46,946 bases of DNA from Meiothermus sp. (lineage in GTDB: Bacteria; Deinococcota; Deinococci; Deinococcales; Thermaceae), in assembly GCF_025056915.1 (NCBI RefSeq), contig NZ_JANWVH010000014.1, positions 1-46,946 on the forward strand, written 5' to 3'. Position 1 is the stretch's first letter; the number at the start of each line of letters is the position of its first letter. Under the pieces are notes generated by a model. The model made no database searches, had not been told where the DNA came from, and worked only from the letters and a program-made list of their open reading frames with translations. A program made the position numbers and the translations under genes. Below are positions 18,230 to 26,384 of the stretch, in pieces.

Positions 18230-20137
18230 TCACGTTCCTACCTTCTGTCCGGCGGATACCGGTGTGCCCACATCGGCAATCTGGACTTCGGCCTCGAGGG
18301 TTCCCTGGCCCTCCAGGTAGCGGATGGGCAGGCTCAGCCTGACCTGCTTGGAGCCGTCGTAGAGGGCCGCCAGCAGGCCCGCATAGCGCGACTCCACCGT
18401 GCCGCGCTTGACCTTGCGGGTGCGGGTAATCTCCTCGTCGTCGGCGTGGAGTTCCTTGGGCAGAATAGCAAAGCGGCGCACCTTGAGCTCCTCGGGCAGG
18501 CTCTCGCAGGCCATTTTCAGCTCCTGGGCAATCAGCTCGTAGACCAGCGGGTTGGCGGTCAGGCTCTGGTAGGTGGTGAAGATGATGCCGCGCTTGCGGG
18601 CCCAGTTCTGGGTGTTCTCGGGGTCGAGCTCGATCAGGGCGGTCACGAAGGGCCGGCCATGGCCAATCACCACCGCCTCCCGGATGTAAGGCGAGTACTT
18701 CAGGCGATTTTCCAAAAACTGCGGCGCAAAGCGGGTGCCGTCGGCCAGGGCCCCCACCTCCTTGAGGCGGCCCAAAAGCACCAGGTGACCGTTTTCATTG
18801 AAGAAGCCGGCATCGCCCGTGCGGAACCAGCCATCTTCGGTGAAGGACTCGCGGGTGGCCGCCTCGTTTTTGAAATAGCCGCTAAACACCTGCGCACCCT
18901 TGACCTGAATCTCGCCATCCTCGGCGATGCGCACTTGGGTATTGCGCAGGGGCTTGCCCACCGTCTCGGGTGGGGTATCGCCGGGCAGGTGGGCCACGCT
19001 GGTGGCCGCCGTCTCGGACTGGCCATAGACCTGGCGGATATCCACCCCCAGGGCGCGGAAAAAGGTGAAGACCTCCGGGCCCAAAGGCGCCCCGCCGGTA
19101 GCGGCAATGCGGCAGGCCGCCAGCCCCAGGCGGGCCCGGATCGGGCGGGCCACCAGCGGATAGGCCAGCGCCCGCGCCAGGTTCAGGCCAAAGCCAATCG
19201 GCTCTTTGCGGAACTCGCGCTGGGCGCACTCGAGCAAAACCCCCATGCCCCAGCTATACACCGCTTTCTTTAGGCCGTCGGCATCCTCCATGCGGCTGCG
19301 CACAATGGCCGCCATATCCTCCCACAGCCGCGCCGGGGCCAGGTAGAAGTCGGGCTGGACTTCCTTGACGTCCTCACGCAGGGTAATCATGTCCTCCGGG
19401 AAGTGCAGCACGGTACCGTCGGTCAGGCCCCGCACCACCGTTAGCATCTGTTCGCCAATCCAGGGCAAGGGCAGGTAGGAAAACACCCACTCGCCCCCGG
19501 TGATGGTAATGGTGTCCTTGCCCGCCTCGGCCCCCGCAATCAGCTGGGCATGGGTCAGCATGGCCAGCTTGCTGCGGGCCGTGGTGCCCGAGGTCGGGGC
19601 CAGCAGGGCAATGGTCTCGGGCCTGACCCCGGCTCTGGCCGCCTCCACGGCCTGTCGGCTCGGCCCCGACTGCCCGAGCTGCTGGGCTGCGCTGAAAGGC
19701 CGCACCCGCTCGCTCCAGTACTTGCTCATGCCGGCTTCTTCCCAGACCAGCACAAACCGGAGCCTGTCCAGGTGGGGCAGCACCTTGTCGAGTTGTTCTT
19801 CATCCGAGACCACGATGCCCGCACACTCGGAGAACTCGATGAAATAGCCGACCTCCTCCGGCATGGCGTCGGCGTAGATGCCCATCGGCCAGGCCCCCAC
19901 GGCCTGGGCGGCCAGCTCGGCCATCACCCACTCCGGCGCGTTCTGGCCCAGGATGGCCAGCACCCGGCCCGGCTCCAGCCCCAGTTGCAACAGCCCGCCC
20001 GCCAGGTCGTCCACCTTCTCCTTCAGCTCGGCCCAGGGTGTGGTCTCCCACACCCCCAGGCGCTTGACCCGCAGGGCCGGTGCCTGGGGTTTGGTCTGGG
20101 CGTGATGGGCCAGGTAGTCCACCAAAGTCCGGCTCAT
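18230..20137 (-). CDS. AMP-forming acyl-CoA ligase within the Liv-type operon
   Basis: Activates a carboxylic acid to its CoA thioester through an acyl-adenylate. 635 aa. The nucleotide-binding loop is LLAPTSGTTARSKLAML, the adenine motif YGQSETAATS, and the ribose/hinge region DGWFRTGDAGFF … LLGRLKEV; a Lys-rich ITRTRKVKRGT lies in the C-terminal domain. About 60 further residues follow, with no clear match. The start has GGAGGAG upstream and overlaps the livG stop by 4 nt, so the two are co-translated. Its place between transporter genes suggests that the imported substrate is trapped as a CoA ester. Chain length or aromatic specificity cannot be read. Confidence 0.9.
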   Translation of the reverse strand: MSRTLVDYLAHHAQTKPQAPALRVKRLGVWETTPWAELKEKVDDLAGGLLQLGLEPGRVLAILGQNAPEWVMAELAAQAVGAWPMGIYADAMPEEVGYFIEFSECAGIVVSDEEQLDKVLPHLDRLRFVLVWEEAGMSKYWSERVRPFSAAQQLGQSGPSRQAVEAARAGVRPETIALLAPTSGTTARSKLAMLTHAQLIAGAEAGKDTITITGGEWVFSYLPLPWIGEQMLTVVRGLTDGTVLHFPEDMITLREDVKEVQPDFYLAPARLWEDMAAIVRSRMEDADGLKKAVYSWGMGVLLECAQREFRKEPIGFGLNLARALAYPLVARPIRARLGLAACRIAATGGAPLGPEVFTFFRALGVDIRQVYGQSETAATSVAHLPGDTPPETVGKPLRNTQVRIAEDGEIQVKGAQVFSGYFKNEAATRESFTEDGWFRTGDAGFFNENGHLVLLGRLKEVGALADGTRFAPQFLENRLKYSPYIREAVVIGHGRPFVTALIELDPENTQNWARKRGIIFTTYQSLTANPLVYELIAQELKMACESLPEELKVRRFAILPKELHADDEEITRTRKVKRGTVESRYAGLLAALYDGSKQVRLSLPIRYLEGQGTLEAEVQIADVGTPVSAGQKVGT

Positions 20138-20889
20138 GCGCTCCTCCCCAAATAAGCCTCGGCCACCCGCGGGTTCTCCCGCACCCCTGCCGGGGCGCCC
20201 TGGTACAGCACCTCGCCATACGACATCACCAGCACGCCGGTGGAGAGCTCGAGCACCGCCTTGAGGTCGTGCTCAACCAGCACCAGCGTCACCCCCCACT
20301 CGCGCCGGGCATCCAGCAAAAAGCGGGCCAGGTCTTGCTTTTCCTCCAGGCTGAGGCCCGCCATCGGTTCGTCTAAAAGCAGCAGTTTGGGCCGCCCGGC
20401 CAAGGCCCGCGCCACCTCCACCCGCTTTTGCAGGCCGTAGGGCAGAGCCCCAGCCGGCGCGTGGCGGTAGGGGGAGAGGTGCAGGTAGTCCAGCACCTCC
20501 TCGGCATGGCGGCGAATTTTCCACTCCTGCACTGCTTTAGGGGCCAGGTCGGTGTAGCCGCCCACGGCCAGCTCGGCCCCCAGTTTAACATTGTCCAGCA
20601 CGGTCATTCCCCGGAAGAGCTCGAGGTTCTGGAAGGTGCGGCCCAGCCCCTTGCGCACCCGGGCCTGGGGGCTTTGCCCGGCCAGGTCTTCGCCCAGGAA
20701 CACCACCCGGCCCTGCTGCGGCCTGTACAGCCCCGACAGCACGTTGAGCAGGCTGGTCTTGCCGGCCCCGTTGGGGCCAATCACCGCAAAGAGGTCGCCC
20801 TCCGAAACACTAAAACGCACCCCCACCAAAGCCTTGACGCCCCGGAAGGAGAGGTGCAGATCCTGCGCCTCCAGCAGCACCCTAGCCAT
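20134..20889 (-). CDS. livG: ABC transporter ATP-binding protein (LivG)
   Basis: One of two ATPases powering the Liv-type importer, 251 aa. Walker A IGPNGAGKTSL, Q-loop region FLGEDLAGQ, a degenerate signature (ALPYGLQKRVEVARAL in place of LSGGQ, common in LivG), Walker B LLLLDEP and the H-loop LVEHDLKAVLEL. The long insert FQNLELFRGMTVLDNV is typical of LivG. It overlaps the ligase gene by 4 nt and lies 54 bp after livF. Confidence 0.95.
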   Translation of the reverse strand: MARVLLEAQDLHLSFRGVKALVGVRFSVSEGDLFAVIGPNGAGKTSLLNVLSGLYRPQQGRVVFLGEDLAGQSPQARVRKGLGRTFQNLELFRGMTVLDNVKLGAELAVGGYTDLAPKAVQEWKIRRHAEEVLDYLHLSPYRHAPAGALPYGLQKRVEVARALAGRPKLLLLDEPMAGLSLEEKQDLARFLLDARREWGVTLVLVEHDLKAVLELSTGVLVMSYGEVLYQGAPAGVRENPRVAEAYLGRSA

Positions 20890-20943
20890 ACAGACCCTCC
20901 ACCCAGGCCGCCCGCCTGCGCCCCACCGCCGCGCCCTTCCAAC

Positions 20944-21729
20944 TCAGACCCATCGCTTCCTCCTGCGGTAGCGTTTGGCCTCGGCGAACCCCCCCGCCAC
21001 CGCGCCGCCCAGGTAGAACTCCATCACGTCGGCATCGGCCTGGGCTTCCTGGGCCGTCCCCTCGAAGACCACCCGGCCCTGCTCCATCACATACACCCGC
21101 TCCACAATGGCAAAGGCCGCCCGGGCGTTCTGCTCGACCAGCACCAAAGTCAGGCCCTTGTCGCGCCGAAGTTCGTTCAGGACGCGCATGACCTCCTCGG
21201 TCAGTTTGGGCGAAAGCCCCAGGCTGGGCTCGTCCACCACCAGAATTCGGGGTTCGGTGAGGAGGGCCATGCCCAGCAGGAGCATCTGCTGCTCACCCCC
21301 CGAGAGGTAGCCCCCCTGCTCGAAGCGGCGCTCGTAGAGGCGGGGAAAACGGGTAAAAATCTCGTCGGTAATCTCCTTCTGGCGCTGCGGTGTGAGCTTG
21401 TGGGCGGCAGCCCGCAGGTTTTCCAGCACGGTCAGGTAGCGAAAGATGGGGCGGCCCTCGAGGATGGCCGTCAAGCCCAGCTCGGCCACCTTGAGGGCGG
21501 GCAGGTGGTTGGCCTCCTGCCCGTTGACGACAATCTTTCCATCCAGAACCCGGCCATCGTACTGCGGCAACAAACCCGACAAGGCCCGCACCAGGGTACT
21601 TTTCCCGGCCCCGTTGGGGCCTAAGAGCGCAATGGCCTCACCGGCCCCTGCCCGCAGGCTCACGCCCTGCAGGGCCAGGATAACCCCGCGGTAAACCACC
21701 TTCAGGTTCTCTACGTTTATTTCAGCCAT
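20944..21729 (-). CDS. livF: ABC transporter ATP-binding protein (LivF)
   Basis: Second ATPase of the importer, 261 aa from ATG 21729. Walker A LGPNGAGKSTLVRAL, signature YLSGGEQQMLLLGMAL, Walker B ILVVDEPSLGLSPKL, H-loop LVEQNARAAFAI. I prefer this ATG to the GTG six bases upstream because AAGGTG then lies at a usable distance. It differs from most LivF in an inserted stretch around residue 60 (YDGRVLDGKIVVNGQEANHL), otherwise ordinary. Confidence 0.94.
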   Translation of the reverse strand: MAEINVENLKVVYRGVILALQGVSLRAGAGEAIALLGPNGAGKSTLVRALSGLLPQYDGRVLDGKIVVNGQEANHLPALKVAELGLTAILEGRPIFRYLTVLENLRAAAHKLTPQRQKEITDEIFTRFPRLYERRFEQGGYLSGGEQQMLLLGMALLTEPRILVVDEPSLGLSPKLTEEVMRVLNELRRDKGLTLVLVEQNARAAFAIVERVYVMEQGRVVFEGTAQEAQADADVMEFYLGGAVAGGFAEAKRYRRRKRWV

Positions 21730-21790
21730 ATTCACCTTGTTTCAAGTCGCGCGCGCTGGCGTTGCCCAATCTGCGATGTATACTCACCCC

Positions 21791-22705
21791 TCACACCCGC
21801 TCGATGCGGTGCTGGCCCAATAGGCCGTAGGGGCGGAAGAGCAGCACCAGCAAAACAATCAGGAAGGGTATGGCCTGGGTAATGCCGGGCAGGAGGGACT
21901 CCAGGTAAAGCTGCGAAAAGGCTTCAATGAGGCCAATCAAAAGCCCCGCCACCACCGCTCCCGGCACCGAGTCGAACCCACCCAGAATGGCCACCGGAAA
22001 GACAATCAGCCCCAGCAAGACCAGATGGTGACCCGGCCCGCCCCCTCCCGCCGCCCCGGCTAAAAAGGCGCCGCCCACCGTGGCCATCACCGCCGAGATG
22101 CCCCAGGCGATGGCGACCACCCTGGGGGCGTTGATGCCCATGGCCAAGGCCGCAGTCTCGCTTTCGGAAACCGCTCTCAACAAAACCCCATACCGGCTGT
22201 ATTTGAGCCCCCCCACCAGCAAGAGCGCCAGCGGCAGGGCCAGCAACAGGCTCCAAACCGCCTTGGAGGATAAAAACACCCCTCCCAGGCTGAAGGCCAG
22301 GTTGGGCACCTCCTTGGGCAGCTGGGCCACATCGGCGGCCCCCATGGCTTTCTGATCGGGCCCCCACAGAATGAGCGCTGTGCCGTCCAGGGTGGAGGCC
22401 AGACCGATGGTCGCCATAATCACGGCCACCACGTTGCGGCCCAGCAGGGGCCGCACGAACCCCCGCTCCACCAGCACCCCAAAAAGGAAAGCCAGGGGCA
22501 GCGCCAGCAGAATGGCCAGGAGCAGCGGAAAAAAGAGCGACATGGTGTAAGTCAGGTAAGCCCCGATCAGCATGAACTCGGCGATGGCAAAGTTGACCAC
22601 ACTGGTCGCCCGATAGACCAGCACAAACCCAGCCGCAATGACCGCGTACAATGCGCCGTTGGCCAGACCATTGAGGGCGGTTTGTATAACAAGTGCAAAA
22701 TCCAT
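21791..22705 (-). CDS. livH: Branched-chain amino acid-type ABC transporter permease (LivH)
   Basis: First membrane permease of the importer, 304 aa, eight to nine membrane segments. Signatures: ALNGLANGALYAVIAAGFVL, ATSVVNFAIAEFMLIGAYL, GVLLRAVSESETAALAMGIN (the ATPase-contact loop) and VFPVAILGGFDSVPGAVVAGL. It lies between the binding-protein gene and livF with short gaps. Confidence 0.94.
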   Translation of the reverse strand: MDFALVIQTALNGLANGALYAVIAAGFVLVYRATSVVNFAIAEFMLIGAYLTYTMSLFFPLLLAILLALPLAFLFGVLVERGFVRPLLGRNVVAVIMATIGLASTLDGTALILWGPDQKAMGAADVAQLPKEVPNLAFSLGGVFLSSKAVWSLLLALPLALLLVGGLKYSRYGVLLRAVSESETAALAMGINAPRVVAIAWGISAVMATVGGAFLAGAAGGGGPGHHLVLLGLIVFPVAILGGFDSVPGAVVAGLLIGLIEAFSQLYLESLLPGITQAIPFLIVLLVLLFRPYGLLGQHRIERV

Positions 22706-22781
22706 TGTTTAGCCTTTTGCGATATGCAGAGGGCCGAGAGCCCCAAACCCTGGCCCCGACCCTCGACGCTGGTCAGCAAGT

Positions 22782-23975
22782 TTAGAGTTTCGAGCCGTCC
22801 ACCCAGTCGGTGATGGCGTCAAAGCGCCCATCCCGCACGTTGGCCCGCCAGAGTTTGGTGAAGGGCAGCCGACGGCTCACCCAGCGCATGTTGCGCGCCT
22901 GCCCTCCGGCGTTGTAGTCGCCCAGCCCCTCGAGGGCCTCAATCATGCCGGGACGGGTCAGCTTACCTGCCGCCGCCGCCCTCCGCATCGCCTCGGCAAT
23001 CACATCCATGGCCATCCAGGAACCCATGTAGTAGGTTGTGCGGTAGGACAAATCGCGGCCTTTGGCCCGCCGCAGGGCCCGAATCTGCTCCACCGCAGGC
23101 ACGGTGGTGTCGTAGTAGTAAGCGTTGTGGTAGGTCACAATGAAGCCATCGGCGGCGGCCCCTGCCCGCTGCATCAGGGCCAGTTCGGCGGAGTAATAGG
23201 TGCCCATAAAGGTCGCCCGGATGCCCTGCTCCCGCGCAGCGCGCACCAGAATGGGCTCCACCGTCAGCACATAGCCTTGCAAAATCACGAAATCGGGCTG
23301 GGCCTGGCGTAGCTTGGTCACGATGGGGGTGGCGTCGGCAATGGCCAGCGGCGTCACCTCCTCGCCCACAATCTGGAAGCCCAGCCGGGCCGACTGCTCC
23401 TTGATGAAGGGGATGGGGTCGCGGCCAAACTCGGAGTTGGAGTAGCACAGGAAAATTTTGGCCCCACGCCCCCTCTGGCGGCGTATCTGTTGCAAAAGCG
23501 CCCCGGCCATGTCGTTGTAGGTGGGGCCGAACACGAAGATGGTGGGGTAGGTTTGTGGGTCGGCCAGTTCGTTGGAGAACGAGGTGGCCGTGTAGGGCAG
23601 GCGCAGGCGGGTGATTTCAGGGGCCAGGGCTTTGGACAGGCCGGTGGAGTTTCCGTACACGAAGACCAGCTCCTCCGGGCTTTCGCGCTGCACGATGCGG
23701 TTGAAAACAGCGGTACCCCGGGCCACATCGTAGCCATCGTCCTCCACCACCAGCTCAAAGCGTCGCCCGCCAATCCCACCAGCATCGTTGATGCGGTCGG
23801 CTGCATCACGGAATGCGTCCAAAGCCGCATTGCCCGCAAAGGCAAAGGCACCGGTGAGGGGCAGGATGGCCGCGAGCTTGACCGGACGGGCCTGAGCGCG
23901 GGCAATCATCCAGGGGCTATACACCGCAGAAGCTGCCAGACCTGCTTTGAGCACTTGCCGACGGTTCATTTTCAT
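22782..23975 (-). CDS. livK: ABC transporter substrate-binding protein (LivK type)
   Basis: Periplasmic/extracytoplasmic receptor of the importer, 397 aa. The N terminus MKMNRRQVLKAGLAASAVYS has a twin-arginine pattern (NRRQVLK) and ends at an ARAQA-like cleavage site, suggesting Tat export. The mature part is a type 1 periplasmic-binding fold: VKLAAILPLTGAFAFAG, INDAGGIGGRRFELVVEDD, VFVYGNSTGLSKALAPE. First gene of the operon, with AGGAGG at good spacing before the first ATG. The presence of an acyl-CoA ligase in the operon argues for a carboxylic-acid ligand. Confidence 0.93.
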   Translation of the reverse strand: MKMNRRQVLKAGLAASAVYSPWMIARAQARPVKLAAILPLTGAFAFAGNAALDAFRDAADRINDAGGIGGRRFELVVEDDGYDVARGTAVFNRIVQRESPEELVFVYGNSTGLSKALAPEITRLRLPYTATSFSNELADPQTYPTIFVFGPTYNDMAGALLQQIRRQRGRGAKIFLCYSNSEFGRDPIPFIKEQSARLGFQIVGEEVTPLAIADATPIVTKLRQAQPDFVILQGYVLTVEPILVRAAREQGIRATFMGTYYSAELALMQRAGAAADGFIVTYHNAYYYDTTVPAVEQIRALRRAKGRDLSYRTTYYMGSWMAMDVIAEAMRRAAAAGKLTRPGMIEALEGLGDYNAGGQARNMRWVSRRLPFTKLWRANVRDGRFDAITDWVDGSKL

Positions 23976-24185
23976 GTACTTCCTCCTTTTGGGTTACTGG
24001 TTCGATTGTGTTGTGCCCATAGGATACATGACCACCCGCAATTTGTGTACCCGGTTCAAAACCTTTCGGAAAAAGCCCGCCCCTATCGAAATTGAAGGGC
24101 CTCTATAAAGCCCCTCCTCATTGCTCAAAGACCGGCCTGCTGCCGAGCCTGACGCGTCATTTGGTTTTTTTGAGCGCGCTCAGAG
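23976..24185. other. Upstream region of the Liv-type operon
   Basis: About 210 bp before the operon. On the minus strand a TATCCT -10-like box lies near 24025, but no matching -35 box is convincing, so an activator may be needed. A weak GGGCC/AGCCC dyad lies around 24090-24115. No gene is seen. Confidence 0.35.
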
Positions 24186-24289
24186 TATCGCGCTTTTCAC
24201 AGAGCGGGCCGCCCATTCAGGCGGCCACGGTTCTATCCAGAACAGACTTATCTCGAACCCGCATAGCTCAGAATGTGAGAAGAGCACCC
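24186..24289 (+). repeat. Interspersed repeat family 1, short form (copy B)
   Basis: Left end TATCGCGCTTTTCACAGA; hairpin I is degenerate on its left arm (GGGCCGCC with GGCGGCCAC); hairpin II GGTTCTATCCAGAACA; then TCTCGAACCCGCATAGCTC and a decayed right end (GTGAGAAGAGCACC). The right end stops about 5 bp from the stop codon of the minus-strand DinB-like gene. Confidence 0.75.
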
Positions 24290-24293
24290 CACT

Positions 24294-24794
24294 TCAGCCC
24301 GCTTCCACATACGAGGCGATGTACTCCAATTCCTTCAGGTGCCGCAGGTCGTGGCCAGCCAGCATCTGCACGATGAAGGTGATGGTCTCGGGGCCGCGTT
24401 CGGGGTGGTAGGCCACTTTGTTCCAGTCCTGAGGCTCCAGGTTGCGCAATAGCTCGAGGTTCCACCGCCGCAGGCCGCTAAAGGCATCCAGGGCCAGCCG
24501 GGCCGAGTAACTCTCGTAGTTGCGGTAGCGAATGCCCCAGCGGTCGTGGTCGAAGGCCTGGGCCTTTTCGGTGCCGGCCAAGGCCTGGCGCAGGCGGAAG
24601 CCGTAGCCAATCTCGAGGTCGGCGAGGTGGCAGTAGATCTCCCCTGCCGTCCAGTGGGTCAGCTCACAGCCCCGGCGCATGTCCAGCCGGGGGAACAAAT
24701 CGCTCAGCAGTTCGGGCGTCTGCGCCAGCACTTCCAGGGGGTCGCGGTCACCCAGGGCCTCGAGGTTCTTCTGGACATACTCGAGTTTTTCCAT
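24294..24794 (-). CDS. DinB/YfiT-like four-helix protein
   Basis: A 166-aa protein of the DinB-like metal-binding superfamily. His residues at helix positions expected for the metal site are in LTHWTAGEIYCHLADLEIGY and LAGHDLRHLKELE. Such proteins in Firmicutes and Deinococcota include bacillithiol- or mycothiol-dependent transferases, and a bacillithiol gene (bshC) is elsewhere in this window, but no link is shown. A TAGCAT box lies 6 nt before the ATG, without a Shine-Dalgarno site, so a leaderless mRNA is expected. Family 1 repeats flank the gene on both sides. Confidence 0.8.
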   Translation of the reverse strand: MEKLEYVQKNLEALGDRDPLEVLAQTPELLSDLFPRLDMRRGCELTHWTAGEIYCHLADLEIGYGFRLRQALAGTEKAQAFDHDRWGIRYRNYESYSARLALDAFSGLRRWNLELLRNLEPQDWNKVAYHPERGPETITFIVQMLAGHDLRHLKELEYIASYVEAG

Positions 24795-24825
24795 ACGACC
24801 ATGCTAGTGCCAGAGCCCCGGTACA

Positions 24826-25023
24826 GAATTCCCCTTTCACAGACGTGGCCGCCTACGAAAACGAGAAGGGACAAAGAGACGTGCCTCACCGAGGTGAAGC
24901 CCGCTTGTCTGCGTTGCGTCTGGGCCGAGACGCACGTTTTCGAGTTTCCAGGCGGCCACTGTTCTGTTCAGGACAAAGCTTGCTTATAGTCGAATGGCTC
25001 TAAATATGTGAAGAGCGCTCTAA
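24826..25023 (+). repeat. Interspersed repeat family 1, long form (copy C)
   Basis: About 198 bp. The left end is decayed (CCCCTTTCACAGACGTGG); the right end GTGAAGAGCGCTCTA is intact. Some 95 bp lie inside the loop of hairpin I, between GTGGCCGCC and GGCGGCCAC. They include two further hairpins, TCACC-GA-GGTGA and GCGTCT-GGGCCG-AGACGC. Hairpin II is TGTTCTG-TT-CAGGACA. The right end contains the stop codon (TAG, minus strand) of the TldE gene. Confidence 0.8.
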
Positions 25024-26336
25024 GCCCCGGCAAAGGACAGCTCGGCCACCTCCACCATGGGCGAACCCACGATGCCCATCATGGGGTTCCACTCCAGCTT
25101 GGTGCCCAGGGCGGTGATGTGGGCCAGCAGGGTTAGAAAGTTGCCGGCCACGGTAAAGTTCTCCACCGGATAGGCCACCTCGCCCCCCTCGACCCGAAGC
25201 CCCAGGGCTTGCAGGCTGAACTCCCCCGAGATGGGGTTGGCCCCGGCGTGCAGGCCCATCAGGTCGGTTACGATGATGCCCTCCTCCAGCCTCACCCCCT
25301 GCCCTGGCTGCACGAACAGGTTGGAAGGCGCCACGCCCAGCACGCCCTTGTAGCTGCGCGAGGCATGGCCGGTGTTCTCCACGCCCATCCGACGGGCGGT
25401 CTCGGAGTTGTGGGCGAAGGTGCGAAGCACCCCATTTTCAATGAACACGGTGCGCCGGGCTGCGGTGCCCTCGGCGTCGAAGGGGCGCGAGGCCAGCCCG
25501 TCGGGCAGGGTGGGGTCGTCCACCAGGGTAAAAATCTCCGAAGCCACCCGCTGCCCCAGCTTGTCGGCCAGCAGGCTCTTGCCCTCCAGCACGTTCTTGG
25601 CCGAGAGCAGGAACCAGCCCATCATGCCCAGGAGCTGCCCAAAGGCTTTGGGCTCGAGGTAGGCCCGGTAGCGCCCGGTCTTGAGGGGGCGGGCCCCCAG
25701 CAGCCGACCGGTGTTCTGAAGGAAAGCCTGGGCGGTGCGGCCCGGCTCGAGGGCGTGGAACTCCTTGGAGAGGTCGAACTCGTAGCCCTGCTTGAGGCTC
25801 TGCCCTTCGGCCATGACCGCGCTGGTGAGGAGCAGGGCGTAACCGTTGCGAAAGGCCCCGGCCACCCCCTGGGTGGAGCCCAGGGTGGCCTGGGTCTCAC
25901 GCTCGGCGTAGCGGGTCATCTGCACCTGCTTGACCCGGGGGTCGGCCCGTAGGCCTGCCTCGAGGGCCAGGGCCGTCTGGCGCTTTTGCTCTAGCGGGGC
26001 CGAAAGCCCCTCGCCCAGCAGGTCGTGCTGGCCCAGCGCCCCTCCGGAGGGCAGGAACCCGCCTGTCTCCGACTGCAAGAGGGCGTTCTCGTGGGCCTCC
26101 TGGAGCACCCAGTCCAGGGCTTCCGGGGTGCGCTCCTCGGTGTAGGCGTAGCCGGTCTTGCCCGCCACCACCACCCGCACCCCCACCCCACCCTGGGTGG
26201 CCTGGGTAATCTCTTCCACCCTGCCGCCGTGGGCCTGGATGGTCAGCTCGCGGCTGTAGGTGGCCAGCACCTCGGCCTCAATGCCCAGCGCTCTGGCTTT
26301 TTGCAACAGGTAGTCTCTGGCTTCTTCAAAGGTCAT
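25020..26336 (-). CDS. pmbA: TldE/PmbA subunit of the TldD/E protease
   Basis: Non-catalytic partner of the heterodimeric TldD/E metalloprotease, 438 aa. Family text: VEEITQATQGGVGVRVVV, GYAYTEERTPEALDWVL, RRTVFIENGVLRTFAHNSETARRMG, and the ending GNFLTLLAHITALG … GIVGSPMVEVAELSFAGA. It lacks the HExxxH found in the partner. In E. coli the pair processes microcin B17 and degrades CcdA; no microcin genes are seen here, so the substrate is unknown. GGAGG precedes the ATG. Its stop codon is part of a family 1 repeat terminus. Confidence 0.93.
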   Translation of the reverse strand: MTFEEARDYLLQKARALGIEAEVLATYSRELTIQAHGGRVEEITQATQGGVGVRVVVAGKTGYAYTEERTPEALDWVLQEAHENALLQSETGGFLPSGGALGQHDLLGEGLSAPLEQKRQTALALEAGLRADPRVKQVQMTRYAERETQATLGSTQGVAGAFRNGYALLLTSAVMAEGQSLKQGYEFDLSKEFHALEPGRTAQAFLQNTGRLLGARPLKTGRYRAYLEPKAFGQLLGMMGWFLLSAKNVLEGKSLLADKLGQRVASEIFTLVDDPTLPDGLASRPFDAEGTAARRTVFIENGVLRTFAHNSETARRMGVENTGHASRSYKGVLGVAPSNLFVQPGQGVRLEEGIIVTDLMGLHAGANPISGEFSLQALGLRVEGGEVAYPVENFTVAGNFLTLLAHITALGTKLEWNPMMGIVGSPMVEVAELSFAGA

Positions 26337-26384
26337 CGGCGTTCCTCCAGTATGCAGGGTTCAGGGCGAGGAAACCAGCCCCGC

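Noticed and set aside
24826-25023. Shared peptide text (SQTWPPT-TRRDKETC-TEV) encoded by the long repeats C and D
   Set aside because: The frame is open in both copies, but nearly all differences change the amino acid and there is no start or ribosome binding site, so the match reflects DNA homology, not a protein.
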